Translations under genes and position numbers: made by a program
In this document: positions 1-9,362 of the stretch, in pieces
How the letters are laid out: each line of letters starts with the position of its first letter
Numbering within the stretch: position 1 is the stretch's first letter
The notes under the pieces: model-generated
Told to the model about the DNA's origin: nothing
What the model saw: the letters and a program-made list of their open reading frames with translations, nothing else
Databases searched by the model: none
NCBI GenBank assembly: GCA_937911045.1
Contig: CALEPX010000013.1
Location: 20,494 to 84,493 of the forward strand
Reading direction: 5' to 3'
DNA length: 64,000 bases
Origin: an uncultured Fretibacterium sp.
GTDB taxonomy: Bacteria > Synergistota > Synergistia > Synergistales > Aminobacteriaceae

Positions 1-577
1 GTCCCGGCAGCACGCGCAAATCATCGGGTAACTCGCAAAGCATAGCCAACGATTCCATCAGCTTGTTATAATCGCCGCCCTCAAGATCCGTGCGACCAAC
101 ACTCTGCGCGAATAACGTGTCACCCGAGAGCAGAATTTTCTCGCCGTCCGAATCCGTGACCAAAAAGCAAACGCTGCCCTCAGTATGTCCCGGAGTTTCG
201 AGTGTCTTAATCGTGTAGCAATCGAAGTCAAAAATTCTGCCGTCTGGGATCTCGCTGAAATGTTCAATCGGATCGCAGCGTACCCCGAGAATTTTCTGTA
301 ATTGCTTCGAAGGTTGGCGTAACATGTATGAATCGTTCCTGTTCACGAAAATATTGCTGCCAACAAACGGTATGAAATCATGTAAGCCCGCGATGTGATC
401 AATATGTCCGTGAGTCAGCAGGATCATCTTCACGTTCAAGCCGCGCGACTTGAGAAATTTGAACACGTCCGAACAATCTCCGCCCGGGTCTGCGAAGAAT
501 GCGTTCTTGGTCACGTCGTCCCAGAATAAATAACCGTTCGTCCAAAGTTTACCCAATGGAAATCTTTTATAATTCAA
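1..577 (-). CDS. MBL-fold metal-dependent hydrolase (glyoxalase II-like), C-terminus beyond window
   Basis: Partial gene: about 192 codons are visible and the 3' end leaves the window at base 1. The frame shows the metallo-beta-lactamase metal motif LTHGHIDHIAG near residue 57, then ETPGHTEGSV and LLSGDTLFAQSVGRTDL, the order found in hydroxyacylglutathione-hydrolase-like proteins. Such enzymes are cytosolic di-metal thioester or ester hydrolases; the substrate here cannot be read. The chosen start is a TTG at 575-577, placed 9 nt after AGAAAGG on the minus strand, which gives MNYKRFPLGKLW. It lies 32 nt downstream of the dtd stop, so the two are probably co-transcribed. Family is sure, substrate is not. 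Confidence 0.85.
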   Translation of the reverse strand, partial: MNYKRFPLGKLWTNGYLFWDDVTKNAFFADPGGDCSDVFKFLKSRGLNVKMILLTHGHIDHIAGLHDFIPFVGSNIFVNRNDSYMLRQPSKQLQKILGVRCDPIEHFSEIPDGRIFDFDCYTIKTLETPGHTEGSVCFLVTDSDGEKILLSGDTLFAQSVGRTDLEGGDYNKLMESLAMLCELPDDLRVLPG

Positions 578-609
578 ACTGCAAATTCCTTTCTGATTTA
601 CTCATCACG

Positions 610-1068
610 TCAATTTTTCGCCGGTGAATCCAGAATAAACGTCAATGGTCCATCGTTCATAATTTCGACCAGCATTTCTGCGCCGAATTTTCCCGTCTGA
701 ATATTTGCGGGTGTTTTAGCTTTCACTTTCTCGACGAAATAATCATAGATCCGTTCAGCGTGTTCGGGTTTAGCTGCGTCCGTGAAACCGGGTCTTCTGC
801 CGTGAGTGCAATCTGCGTAGAGTGAGAACTGCGACACGAGCAATAATTCACCGCGAATTTTCTCATCGGTTATTGCGAGATTAATCTTCCCGTTGTCGTC
901 CTCGAATATGCGCAACCCCAGCATTTTCTCGCCCAGCCAGTCCGCGTCATTTTCCGTGTCAGAATGCGTAACGCCGATGAAAACGCAAAATCCCCGGGAA
1001 ATCTCACGCTTCTCTTGACCGTCAATCACAACACTTGCGCGCTTGACTCTCTGAATTAGCAAACGCAA
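610..1068 (-). CDS. dtd: D-aminoacyl-tRNA deacylase
   Basis: A 152-residue protein, the usual length for Dtd, which hydrolyses D-amino acids (and glycine from tRNA-Ala) mischarged on tRNA and so protects translation. The N-terminus MRLLIQRVKRASV, the central LLLVSQFSLYADC and the C-terminal MNDGPLTFILDS (the Gly/Pro-type cross-subunit motif region) are characteristic of the family. The start is a TTG. The gene sits just upstream of the MBL-fold gene in the same orientation. Upstream (1069-1214) lies the terminator of the kinase gene, so this pair likely has its own promoter there, which I could not define. Confidence 0.93.
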   Translation of the reverse strand: MRLLIQRVKRASVVIDGQEKREISRGFCVFIGVTHSDTENDADWLGEKMLGLRIFEDDNGKINLAITDEKIRGELLLVSQFSLYADCTHGRRPGFTDAAKPEHAERIYDYFVEKVKAKTPANIQTGKFGAEMLVEIMNDGPLTFILDSPAKN

Positions 1069-1123
1069 AATTATTCACCCTCTCGAAAAATTATTACATA
1101 TTTTACATGTCCTAGTATACAGC

Positions 1124-1158
1124 ATAAAGAAAAACTCCCGTGCATTTCTACACGAGAG
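1124..1158 (-). terminator. Rho-independent terminator of the ribokinase-like gene
   Basis: On the minus strand an 8-bp stem (arms 1151-1158 and 1135-1142, one G-T wobble) with an 8-nt loop is followed by TTTTTCTTT. It lies 57 nt after the stop of the gene at 1215-2108 and separates it from dtd. Confidence 0.75.
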
Positions 1159-1214
1159 CTTATGTCTAAAAAAGAACCATAGATTAGAATCGTAACACTT
1201 TTGCGTAATATTTG

Positions 1215-2108
1215 CTAGAGTTTAGCCAAAACTTCTTCACGTGTCGGAACTGATGGAGCCGCACCGTGACGAGTTACCGCGATTGCCGACGCATTCGACG
1301 CGAAATTTAACGCCCAAGCGGGATCTTTTCCCTCAAAAATCCCGCTCAGGAAAAATCCTGTGAACGTATCACCAGCTGCTGTCGTGTCAACTGCCTTAAC
1401 TTTCACAGCTTGTTGCCTGAGCATTTTCTCGCCGTCGTAATAAATCGAGCCGTTCGTTCCGAGTGTTAATACGATTTTCGCACCTGGTAATTTTTCGCGT
1501 AATTTTTTCGCAATCTCTTCAGGAGCAATATTTTCGAGATTCTCGTTCAGGAATTGCCCGGCTTCGACCTCGTTCAGTAAAATATAATCCGCAAGCTTGA
1601 ACAATGCTGCAAGATTTTCGCTCATTGGCGACGGATTGAGAATCACGATCATGTTTTTCGCTTTTGCGCGGGTTGCGAGATATTCCAGATTATTGATCTC
1701 GTTCTGCAACACAAGCGCGTCACCTGAATCGAAATTCTTTAGCGTGTCGTCAATCTGAGATTCCGAAATGCTCTGATTCGCTCCACCGTAGAGAATTATG
1801 CAGTTATCACCGTCATCGCTTTTCTGAATAATCGTGTGACCGGTTCTGACATCTTCCAGGCATTTCACAAAATCCGTATTAACTCCTGCGTTCTTGAGTT
1901 CATCGAGCAGAAATTTTCCTTCGAGACCTATTGCTCCTGCGTGAAAAACTTTCAGCCCGGCTTTCGATAACGCGACGGATTGATTCAGACCTTTGCCGCC
2001 GGTGTAAGTATTCAGAGATTTTGACGCCAACGTTTCGCCTCTTACGATGAAATGCGGAACTGAGTAAACGTAATCGATATTAAGTGATCCGAATGATAAT
2101 ACTTTCAT
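1215..2108 (-). CDS. rbsK: Ribokinase-like PfkB-family carbohydrate kinase
   Basis: This 297-residue protein matches the size of ribokinase. It carries the two PfkB signatures: the N-terminal sugar-binding GGKGLNQSVALSKAG (residues 38-52) and the C-terminal DTTAAGDTFTGFF, in which the Asp of AAGD is the catalytic base. NIDYVYSVPHF and the GGANQSI segment also fit ribokinase. It would phosphorylate ribose or a related sugar in the cytosol using ATP. No transporter or regulator is adjacent, so the sugar is inferred from similarity only. The gene starts 10 nt after the stop of the EF-G-like gene and ends at a clear terminator, so the two form one transcription unit. Confidence 0.82.
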   Translation of the reverse strand: MKVLSFGSLNIDYVYSVPHFIVRGETLASKSLNTYTGGKGLNQSVALSKAGLKVFHAGAIGLEGKFLLDELKNAGVNTDFVKCLEDVRTGHTIIQKSDDGDNCIILYGGANQSISESQIDDTLKNFDSGDALVLQNEINNLEYLATRAKAKNMIVILNPSPMSENLAALFKLADYILLNEVEAGQFLNENLENIAPEEIAKKLREKLPGAKIVLTLGTNGSIYYDGEKMLRQQAVKVKAVDTTAAGDTFTGFFLSGIFEGKDPAWALNFASNASAIAVTRHGAAPSVPTREEVLAKL

Positions 2109-2118
2109 GACAGCAAAA

Positions 2119-4209
2119 TTACTCGTCGTCGTCTTCTTCTTTTTTGTGAGCGGCGATAATTTTCTTAGCCAAATCTCCGGGAACTTCTTCGTAGTGTGAA
2201 TATTCCATTGAGAACGAGCCTTCGCCTGAAGTCATTGAGCGCAAATCTATAGCGTATCTGAACATTTCCGCTAACGGACACTGAGCCTTAACGACCTGTA
2301 ATTTTCCGTGAGCTTCCATTCCCATGACACGTCCGCGTCTTGAATTGAAATTGCCCATAATATCGCCCATGAATTGTTCAGGAATCGTAACTTCGACATT
2401 CATAACCGGTTCGAGCAATACGGGGCTTGCGTCCATGATGCCTTTTCTGAATGACAAGCGCGTTGCGAGTTTGAATGACATTTCGGAGCTGTCGACGTCG
2501 TGATACGATCCGTAATACAATTCTGCGCTGAAATCTACGACGGGGAAGCCTGCTAACGGACCTGCTGTCATGTATTCGCGCAAACCTTTTTCAACGGCAG
2601 GAATAAAGTTTCTCGGAACTGCTCCGCCGACAACGCTGTCGATAAACTTGAAGCCTTCACCGCGTTCTAACGGTCTGTAGCGAATATAAACGTCACCGTA
2701 CTGACCATGACCGCCGGATTGTTTCTTGTGTTTGCCCTGAGCCTCGGACATTTTGCGAATCGTCTCACGATACGGAACTTGCGGAATATTTGTGTCGAGA
2801 TCAACACCGTAGCGTTCCTTCATTTTTGATAACACTATGCTGATATGCACGTCGCCCATGCCGGATAAAACGTTGTCACGGGTTTCCGCGTTTTTCTCGA
2901 ACGTTAAGCTGCAATCTTCCTCCAAGATTCGCGAAATTGCGTTTCCGAGTTTGTCTTCATCTGCGCGGGATTTTGCGATAACTGCGACGCTGTAAACCGG
3001 TTTGGGAAATTCTATCGGTGCGAATTGTCCGGAGAAGCCGCCTTTAGTTGCGAGAGTGTTGCCGACTTTTGCGCTGGATAATTTCGGGATTGCAATAATA
3101 TCTCCTGCGATGATTTCCTTCACGTCTTTGCCGTCTTTGCCATTCATGATCTTGAACGAACTGATTCTCTCGTCCTCGCCGCGATTGACGTTATAAATAT
3201 TATTGCCCTCGGATGAAAGTTCGCCCGAGTAAACGCGAATAAACGACAATTTGCCGACGAAAGCATCTGCCATGACTTTGAAACATAACGCTGAGAACGG
3301 AGCATCAAGTTTGGGTTCGACCTGAATTTCTCTCTCGCCATCGAACGCATTGATTGCGCCAATGTCAACCGGTGACGGGAAATAATTTCCGATGAAGTCC
3401 AGCAACTGATGAACGCCGATATTTGCCGTAGCGGAATTTGCGAACACTGGCATAATTCTCCGAGCAGCGATTGCTTTTTTCAAAACGCCGGATAATTCAG
3501 AATCCGAAATCGATTCGCCTTCAAGATATTTTTCCATCAGAGAATCTTCCATTTCGACGGCGGCTTCGACGATAGCTTCTTTTGCTTTTTCGACCTGAGC
3601 CGCTAAATCTGCTGGAACGTCCGTCTCCTGAAACTTCCCTGAGCCATCTGGTTTTGAAGTATAGGCTTTGTTCTTGATAACGTCGATGATCCCGGAGAAT
3701 TTTTCGCCCGAACCGATCGGCAGAAACACGGGCAGCGCGTTCTGAGAGAATTGCGATTTCACATCAGCGAGAACTTTTTCGAAATCAGCGTTCTCACGAT
3801 CCATTTTCGAAATCACGAATGCGACCGGCGCGTTATGATGCTCTGCGTATTCCCAGGCGCGGCTGGTCTGAACTTCGATTCCCCCGACTGAACTCACGAG
3901 AATCATAGCTGTATCGGCAACACGAATTGCTGCACTCATTTCGCCGGTGAAATCCGCGTAACCCGGAGCGTCAAGTGCGTAGAAAATATTTCCTTTCCGT
4001 TCGAGAGTTAATAACGATGTGCTGATTGAGATTTGACGTTTCTGTTCCTCGGACTGGAAATCGCTGACTGTATTTCCGGATTGAACTGACCCCATTCGCG
4101 TAATCTGTCCGTTGCAAAACAACATAGCTTCAACTAATGAAGTTTTCCCTGCGCCACCGTGAGCACAAATTGCAAAACTTCGGATATTTTCAGGACGGCG
4201 TGTCCCCAT
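2119..4209 (-). CDS. fusA2: Elongation factor G-like translational GTPase (FusA2/EF-G2 type)
   Basis: At 696 residues it is full length for EF-G and has all five domains in order: GTPase (1-280), domain II (about 300-385), III (400-475), IV (starting near the YRETI segment) and V (from about 600). The P-loop is AHGGAGKTSL instead of AHIDAGKT, switch II is DAPGYADFTGE instead of DTPGHVDFT, and G4 is SKMD instead of NKMD. The catalytic switch-II His is thus Tyr. These changes are typical of the EF-G paralogue group, not of the main translocase. Whether it acts in translocation, ribosome recycling or stress is not shown here. It stands apart from any rpsL-rpsG-tuf cluster, supporting a paralogue. 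Confidence 0.85.
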   Translation of the reverse strand: MGTRRPENIRSFAICAHGGAGKTSLVEAMLFCNGQITRMGSVQSGNTVSDFQSEEQKRQISISTSLLTLERKGNIFYALDAPGYADFTGEMSAAIRVADTAMILVSSVGGIEVQTSRAWEYAEHHNAPVAFVISKMDRENADFEKVLADVKSQFSQNALPVFLPIGSGEKFSGIIDVIKNKAYTSKPDGSGKFQETDVPADLAAQVEKAKEAIVEAAVEMEDSLMEKYLEGESISDSELSGVLKKAIAARRIMPVFANSATANIGVHQLLDFIGNYFPSPVDIGAINAFDGEREIQVEPKLDAPFSALCFKVMADAFVGKLSFIRVYSGELSSEGNNIYNVNRGEDERISSFKIMNGKDGKDVKEIIAGDIIAIPKLSSAKVGNTLATKGGFSGQFAPIEFPKPVYSVAVIAKSRADEDKLGNAISRILEEDCSLTFEKNAETRDNVLSGMGDVHISIVLSKMKERYGVDLDTNIPQVPYRETIRKMSEAQGKHKKQSGGHGQYGDVYIRYRPLERGEGFKFIDSVVGGAVPRNFIPAVEKGLREYMTAGPLAGFPVVDFSAELYYGSYHDVDSSEMSFKLATRLSFRKGIMDASPVLLEPVMNVEVTIPEQFMGDIMGNFNSRRGRVMGMEAHGKLQVVKAQCPLAEMFRYAIDLRSMTSGEGSFSMEYSHYEEVPGDLAKKIIAAHKKEEDDDE

Positions 4210-4273
4210 TTTTCAAAACACCTTCGCTTTCTTGAATTATAATTTGCGATTACTTCATACGTTTAAGATTATA

Positions 4274-4301
4274 TTACAAGATTTTCTCAGTAGTGTATAA
4301 T
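4274..4301 (+). promoter_or_regulatory. Predicted sigma-70-type promoter for nadE
   Basis: TTACAA at 4274-4279, a 16-nt spacer and a perfect TATAAT at 4296-4301 lie 38 nt upstream of the nadE start, in the AT-rich gap between nadE and the divergent EF-G-like gene. Confidence 0.55.
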
Positions 4302-4339
4302 TACGCAAGATTTGCATAAATTTTTGTGCAGGAAATTGG

Positions 4340-5074
4340 GTGAGAATTATCTTGGAAAATATTTTGGAAAATTGCGGCTCATGGCTGCGAGAGAAATTAC
4401 GAATTGCGAATGCGTCGGGAATAGTTCTGGGATTATCCGGCGGAATTGATTCTGCTTTGTTAGCTGCGATTGGCGCGAAATTTTTGGGACGTGATTCTGT
4501 GATGTGTATTATCATGCCGTGCCATAGTGACTCGAGTGACGAATCTGACGCGATGTTAATGATTGAGAAATTCGATTTGCGATTTATGCGCGTAGATTTG
4601 ACTTCAGCATTTGACAGCATAATCTCAGAATTTGCGAATCGCGGCGAAAATATTTCCAGAATTTCGCAATCCAATCTCAAAGCACGCTTGCGAATGTCGA
4701 CGCTTTACACGTACGCACAGACGCATAATTTTCTGGTTTGCGGCACGAGTAACAAGTCCGAATTTTTGACGGGATATTTCACGAAATACGGGGATTCTGG
4801 CGTGGATTTGATGCCGTTAGCAGATTTTCTGAAGCGAGATGTTCGGGAATTTGCGAAAGTTCTGGGAGTTCCTGAGAAAATTATTTCCAAAGCTCCGTCG
4901 GCAGGATTATACGCAGGTCAAACGGACGAAAACGACATGGGTTTCACGTACGAAATTCTTGACGAGTATTTAGCAACGGGGAATATTTCTGATCAGGACG
5001 CAAAAGCCAAAATCGACAGAATGCGTCAGGTCAGCGAACACAAACGAAAGCCAATTCCGATATTTAGCAAATAG
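4340..5074 (+). CDS. nadE: NAD(+) synthetase, ammonia-dependent type
   Basis: A 244-residue protein, matching the short NH3-dependent NadE with no N-terminal glutaminase domain. It amidates nicotinic acid adenine dinucleotide with ATP to give NAD. The ATP-pyrophosphatase P-loop SGGIDS is at residues 33-38; KARLRMSTLYTYA, CGTSNKSEFLTGYFTKYGD and KAPSAGLYAGQTDE are the conserved substrate-binding segments. The start is GTG, preceded by AGGA at 4330. A nicotinamidase gene at 25697-26251 supplies another NAD salvage step. yebC follows after 45 nt. An inverted repeat (5062-5068 with 5077-5083) overlaps the stop but lacks a T-run. Confidence 0.93.
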   Translation: MRIILENILENCGSWLREKLRIANASGIVLGLSGGIDSALLAAIGAKFLGRDSVMCIIMPCHSDSSDESDAMLMIEKFDLRFMRVDLTSAFDSIISEFANRGENISRISQSNLKARLRMSTLYTYAQTHNFLVCGTSNKSEFLTGYFTKYGDSGVDLMPLADFLKRDVREFAKVLGVPEKIISKAPSAGLYAGQTDENDMGFTYEILDEYLATGNISDQDAKAKIDRMRQVSEHKRKPIPIFSK

Positions 5075-5119
5075 TCGCTAAATAAAACATAACATAAACA
5101 TAAACAGGAGTGATAGATT

Positions 5120-5869
5120 TTGTCAGGTCATTCGAAATGGGCAAATATTAAGCACAGAAAAGCAGCACAAGATGCAAAACGCGGAAATTTATTCCAGAAG
5201 TTAGTCCGAGCGATAATCATTGCAGCCAAAGAGGGCGGCGGTGATCCGGCGATGAACATGCGATTGAAAACAGCGATCGAACGCGCAAAAGCAGTCAGTG
5301 TTCCGATGGATAATATCACACGGGCAATCAAACGCGGAACCGGTGAACTCGGCGATGTTTCGTACGATGAGTTGACGTATGAAGCTTACGGACCGGGCGG
5401 AACTGCTGTACTCGTGAACGTCATGACGGATAATCGCAATCGCACAACACCGGAAATTCGCGCATTATTAACTCGCAACGGCGGTCAAATGGGAGAATCC
5501 GGCAGTGTCTCCTGGATGTTTGATCGCAAGGGCGTTATCGAAGTTAAGGGCGAAAATCTCGACGAAGATGAATTAATGTCATTCGGACTTGAGAACGGCA
5601 TGAGTGACATGGAAGAATCCGACGAAGGATTCACGCTTTACTGCGAGCCGGGGGATCTTGATGCGTTACAGAAAGCTCTCGAAGATAAAAAATACGTAAT
5701 CGAAAACGCCGAAGTCAGCATGATTGCGAAAACTCCGGTTGAAATTTCTGATCCGGAAGTTGCGCGAAAAGTTCTGAAATTGTCGGACGCACTGGACTCA
5801 CACGATGACGTTCAGAACGTTTACTCGAATTTTGAAATTCCAGACGAGATAGCATCACAGCTTGAGTAA
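5120..5869 (+). CDS. yebC: YebC/PmpR-family protein (translation or transcription factor)
   Basis: A 249-residue protein starting MSGHSKWANIKHRKAAQD, the invariant YebC N-terminus, followed by AIERAKAVSVP, YEAYGPGGTA and the GSVSWMFDRKG segment. YebC-family proteins were first called DNA-binding regulators; recent work gives some of them a role in relieving ribosome stalling. The start is a TTG with an AGGAG 10 nt upstream, supported by the family N-terminus. It overlaps ruvC by 8 nt. yebC directly before ruvC is a widely conserved order, so expression is very likely coupled to the Holliday-junction genes. Confidence 0.95.
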   Translation: MSGHSKWANIKHRKAAQDAKRGNLFQKLVRAIIIAAKEGGGDPAMNMRLKTAIERAKAVSVPMDNITRAIKRGTGELGDVSYDELTYEAYGPGGTAVLVNVMTDNRNRTTPEIRALLTRNGGQMGESGSVSWMFDRKGVIEVKGENLDEDELMSFGLENGMSDMEESDEGFTLYCEPGDLDALQKALEDKKYVIENAEVSMIAKTPVEISDPEVARKVLKLSDALDSHDDVQNVYSNFEIPDEIASQLE

Positions 5870-6344
5870 AATCTGTTTGGGTATCGATCCCGGACTTGCG
5901 AGAGTTGGTTACGGAGCAGTTTTGCAGAACGGCTCGAATTTGCGGGCGTTGAGTTATGGCTGCGTTGAGACGGATTCGAAATTGCAATTCACGCGACGAT
6001 TGCTGGAAATTCACGACGCGATTCAGGAGCAGATAGATATTTGTGAGCCGGAATTTCTTTCGGTTGAGAGATTATTTTTCGGGCGCAACACGACTACGGC
6101 TGAGTATGTTTTTCAGGCGCGCGGTGTGATTATGCTGCTGGCTGCGGAGAATAATTTGCCGGTGATCGAACCCAAACCGAATCAGATTAAGCTTGCGTTA
6201 TGCGGCGTTGGCAGTGCGGAGAAAATTCAAGTTCAAAAGATGGTGCAGAGATTTTTAGCACTCGACGAGATTCCCAGACCGGATGATACGGCTGATGCGT
6301 TGGCTGCTGCGATAACGGGGCTTGCTATATTCAGAAATGCTTAG
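5862..6344 (+). CDS. ruvC: Crossover junction endodeoxyribonuclease RuvC
   Basis: This 160-residue protein is the Holliday-junction resolvase that cuts branched DNA intermediates of recombination. The four acidic catalytic residues are visible: Asp in GIDPG (residue 8), Glu in SVERLFFG, and the Asp pair in the C-terminal RPDDTADALAAA. The start is TTG, overlapping the end of yebC by 8 nt. ruvA begins inside its last codons and ruvB follows, so all three resolvasome subunits are made from one transcript. Confidence 0.95.
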   Translation: MSKICLGIDPGLARVGYGAVLQNGSNLRALSYGCVETDSKLQFTRRLLEIHDAIQEQIDICEPEFLSVERLFFGRNTTTAEYVFQARGVIMLLAAENNLPVIEPKPNQIKLALCGVGSAEKIQVQKMVQRFLALDEIPRPDDTADALAAAITGLAIFRNA

Positions 6345-6957
6345 GGCTTTAACGGGGAAAATTTGCGAAATATTCGGGAATGCGTTAATAATCGACGTGA
6401 ACGGGCTTGGTTTTGAAGTCACGTGTTCGCGAGCAGTTCTTGAATCGTGCAAAATCGGCGAAGTTTCGAGACTTGTGACGAGTTTGCAAATCAGCGAATC
6501 AGGCGCAAGTTTGTACGGATTTGTAAGTGAACGTGAACGCGAATTTTTCCTGAAATTGATGTCTGTGAAGGGCGTCGGAGGTCGTACGGCGATAGCGATT
6601 TTGTCGGAATTATCGATTGATGAAGTTATCGAGGCTGTGAGTTCTGCGGATTTCAGCGCGTTTCAGAGAGTTTCGGGAATTGGCAGGAAGACTGCTGAGA
6701 GATTATGTTTCGAACTGAAGAATCTTAGCATGTTCAAGAATCCTGACGCAAAGATTTCTGACACGCCGCAAAAATCACAGGCTGCAAATTCTGATTCAGC
6801 AAAATCTGTTATGGAAGCGTTGATGTCATTGGGATTTTCTCAAGCTGATGCCGCACGGACGATTAATTCGATTCGAGCAGCACAGTCTGAGAATTTCGCG
6901 AATCTTGGAGAAGAAGACTTGTTGCGATTGGCATTGAGAGAATTACATGGAAGATAA
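6337..6957 (+). CDS. ruvA: Holliday junction branch migration protein RuvA
   Basis: RuvA binds four-way junctions as a tetramer and loads the RuvB motor. The 206-residue product has the N-terminal OB fold ([14 protein letters not shown], then DVNGLGFEV), two helix-hairpin-helix motifs ([16 protein letters not shown] and [13 protein letters not shown]) and a short C-terminal RuvB-binding domain. I start it at the ATG at 6337, which overlaps the ruvC stop by 8 nt and restores the family N-terminus; an upstream in-frame TTG at 6322 would add five unlikely residues. Its stop overlaps the ruvB start by one base (TAATG). Confidence 0.94.
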   Translation: MLRALTGKICEIFGNALIIDVNGLGFEVTCSRAVLESCKIGEVSRLVTSLQISESGASLYGFVSEREREFFLKLMSVKGVGGRTAIAILSELSIDEVIEAVSSADFSAFQRVSGIGRKTAERLCFELKNLSMFKNPDAKISDTPQKSQAANSDSAKSVMEALMSLGFSQADAARTINSIRAAQSENFANLGEEDLLRLALRELHGR

Positions 6958-7976
6958 TGGAAGATAGCAGAATCTTTGACGCGCAACGTTCACCCGAAGA
7001 AATTTCCCTGAGACCGAAGAAGCTTGATGATTTCACGGGTCAAGAGAAACTGAGGGAAAAGCTGAAAATTTACATAGCAGCAGCCAAGTCACGCAACGAG
7101 CCTTTAGATCACATATTATTCTACGGGCCGCCGGGTTTGGGAAAGACAACGTTAGCCGGAATAATTGCTCAGGAAATGGGCGGACAATTACGCACGACTA
7201 CCGGACCAGCTCTTGAACGTGCGGGAGATTTGGCAGCGATTGTCTCGAATGTTGAGCGCAATGACGTGTTATTCATAGACGAAATTCACCGAATGCCTGC
7301 ACAAGTCGAGGAAATTCTTTACCCGGCAATGGAGGATTTCACGCTGCATATTGTCGTTGGCAAAGGTCCCATGGCTAGGACGATTGCGTTGACGCTGCCG
7401 AAATTCACGCTGTGTGGAGCTACGACGAGATTGGGATTATTAACGTCACCGTTGAGAGCGCGATTCGGGATCGTTGAACAGTTGGCGTTATATAACGATG
7501 ATGAATTGTCGCGGATAATTTTGCGTGCGTCGGAATTTTTGTCGGTGAGAATTTTGCGTGAAGCAGCTTTGGAAATTGCGAAACGTTCGCGTGGCACTCC
7601 GAGAGTTGCGTTACGATTGCTGCGGAGAGTTCGGGATGTTGCGGAAGTTCAGGGGCTTCGTAAGATTGATTCGGAACTTGCTGTTCGAGCGATGGATATG
7701 ATGGACGTAGATTCCGAAGGTCTGGACGATGGCGACAGAAAGATTCTGCGTGCGATTATAGACTTGTTCAACGGAGGCCCTGTCGGTTTGAGTACGATTG
7801 CAGCAGCTTTGAACGAGGATTCACGAACGATTGAGGATATTTACGAGCCATACTTGATCCAGAAGGGATTTATCGAACGTACACCCAGAGGACGCAAAGC
7901 TACTAAGAATGCGTATACATATTTGGGCAAGCAGGTTCTGAATGATTTTGCAGATAATGAGTTGAGATTATTTTGA
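6957..7976 (+). CDS. ruvB: Holliday junction branch migration ATPase RuvB
   Basis: A 339-residue AAA+ ATPase of typical length. It shows the entry motif [11 protein letters not shown], Walker [12 protein letters not shown], Walker [11 protein letters not shown], the sensor/arginine-finger region LRARFGI, and the C-terminal winged helix with [19 protein letters not shown] and FIERTPRGR. The hexameric motor drives branch migration on RuvA-bound junctions. Its ATG shares one base with the ruvA stop, indicating translational coupling. The next gene begins within about 15 nt of its stop. Confidence 0.96.
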   Translation: MEDSRIFDAQRSPEEISLRPKKLDDFTGQEKLREKLKIYIAAAKSRNEPLDHILFYGPPGLGKTTLAGIIAQEMGGQLRTTTGPALERAGDLAAIVSNVERNDVLFIDEIHRMPAQVEEILYPAMEDFTLHIVVGKGPMARTIALTLPKFTLCGATTRLGLLTSPLRARFGIVEQLALYNDDELSRIILRASEFLSVRILREAALEIAKRSRGTPRVALRLLRRVRDVAEVQGLRKIDSELAVRAMDMMDVDSEGLDDGDRKILRAIIDLFNGGPVGLSTIAAALNEDSRTIEDIYEPYLIQKGFIERTPRGRKATKNAYTYLGKQVLNDFADNELRLF

Positions 7977-7988
7977 GTGGGGGCGATT

Positions 7989-9362
7989 GTGATTTTTAGG
8001 CATAGATTCGTCGCAATATTTGCTATATTATTCGTGTGTGTGAGTTTTGATGCAGCATTTGCGCGTGATGTTTACGTGAAATTATCGCAAGCCGGTAAAT
8101 ATTCGATTGGGATTACGAACGGGAATATTGCTATGACAGATGCTGAGGGCAGACTATCGAATCTCGGAACGTCAACAGTGATTTCAGTTTCAGGTAATAC
8201 GGCGAATATTGCAGGGAACGTGTTTAATTTGCCGTTGAGATTGACTGGTCAGGGTTTCTTGAAATTTAACGGCAGGACTTATCGTGGAACATTTTTGATA
8301 ACGCAGCGTGCAGGCTTGTTGAATGTTCTGGACGTTGAGCAATATTTATACGGAGTTTTGCCTGCTGAAGTCGGGGCATCATGGCCTACGGAGGCGTTGC
8401 GTGCACAGGCGATAATTTCGCGCTCGTACGTTTTGAAGCGCAGTTTGGAAGTCAGATCGGAAAAAGGCTATGACGTTGTAGATACAGATATGGATCAGGT
8501 TTACAAAGGTCAGGGCGTCGAGACAGCAAAGACCAACAGCGCAGTTAATAGCACAGCCGGAGAAATCTTGACATACGGAAACGAGATTGCATTCACGCCG
8601 TTTCATTCGGATAGTGGCGGACACACAGCGAGTAATGCGGACGTTTGGGATAAAGCGATTCCGTATTTGACGGGAGTTCCTGAAGTAGTTTCGTATAAAT
8701 CGCCGGTTTCGACATGGACAGTGAGAATTTCTGCTGCGAAAATTGCGAGTGTAGTTGCGAAATTGGGCGGACATATCGGACAGATAACTGAGATTCAGGT
8801 TTCAGAAGTCGATCAGGGCGGCAGAGCTGTAAAAATGACGTTTGTAGGAACTGTCGGCAGCAAAACGCTCAGAGCCAGTCAATTCAGGCTTGCAGTAGAT
8901 CCTCGCTCGTTGAAAAGCACAATGCTCACACCCTCCGGAGGAAGTTTTCAGGTTAAGGCTAATGCTTCGACAGCTGAAGGACTTGTCACGCGCAATAATT
9001 CTCGGAGTACATCGAGTCTGAATTTCAGCGAAGAACAGGGGCTTGCAGGAATGACGGCTGAAGGAGTTTTCACGACAACGGAGCTAATCGACATGTTGAC
9101 GAATCCTAACAAGAAAGACCAGTATTACAAAGTAGGATTAAGCCGGCGCGGGAAAATCAATACTAAATCGCAGCCAAAAATTAACACGTACGGATTCACG
9201 ATTGAGCGTTCAGGAAATGATTTCGTGTTTTACGGCAGAGGCTGGGGACATGGAGTTGGCTTGTGTCAATGGGGCTGTATGGCGATGGCTGAGAAGGGCT
9301 GGAAAGCTGAGAATATTTTGCTGCATTATTACCCGGGAACAGCTGTGAAAAAATTCAAGTGA
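7989..9362 (+). CDS. SpoIID/LytB-domain protein, exported
   Basis: The protein (457 residues from this start) has a clear signal peptide (MIFRHRFVAIFAILFVCVSF, cleavage near AAFA|RD). It contains the SpoIID signature YLYGVLPAEVGASWPTEALR followed by AQAIISRSYVLKR, with the Glu that is catalytic in SpoIID, and the C-terminal GRGWGHGVGLCQWG with the HYYPG tail. SpoIID is a lytic transglycosylase acting on peptidoglycan lacking stem peptides. I prefer the GTG at 7989 because a G-rich Shine-Dalgarno-like run (GTGGGGG) precedes it and it leaves a normal signal peptide; a GTG at 7977 is also open. It overlaps queA by 4 nt. No sporulation genes are seen, so a general wall-remodelling role is more likely. 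Confidence 0.85.
   Translation: MIFRHRFVAIFAILFVCVSFDAAFARDVYVKLSQAGKYSIGITNGNIAMTDAEGRLSNLGTSTVISVSGNTANIAGNVFNLPLRLTGQGFLKFNGRTYRGTFLITQRAGLLNVLDVEQYLYGVLPAEVGASWPTEALRAQAIISRSYVLKRSLEVRSEKGYDVVDTDMDQVYKGQGVETAKTNSAVNSTAGEILTYGNEIAFTPFHSDSGGHTASNADVWDKAIPYLTGVPEVVSYKSPVSTWTVRISAAKIASVVAKLGGHIGQITEIQVSEVDQGGRAVKMTFVGTVGSKTLRASQFRLAVDPRSLKSTMLTPSGGSFQVKANASTAEGLVTRNNSRSTSSLNFSEEQGLAGMTAEGVFTTTELIDMLTNPNKKDQYYKVGLSRRGKINTKSQPKINTYGFTIERSGNDFVFYGRGWGHGVGLCQWGCMAMAEKGWKAENILLHYYPGTAVKKFK

Noticed and set aside
4255..4680. 141-residue open frame antisense to nadE
   Set aside because: It lies entirely over the nadE start and promoter, has low-complexity Ile/Asn/Ser composition and no Shine-Dalgarno; a shadow of nadE.
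5062..5083. Inverted repeat at the nadE stop as a terminator
   Set aside because: The 7-bp AT-rich stem has no T-run and yebC follows closely; probably not a terminator.
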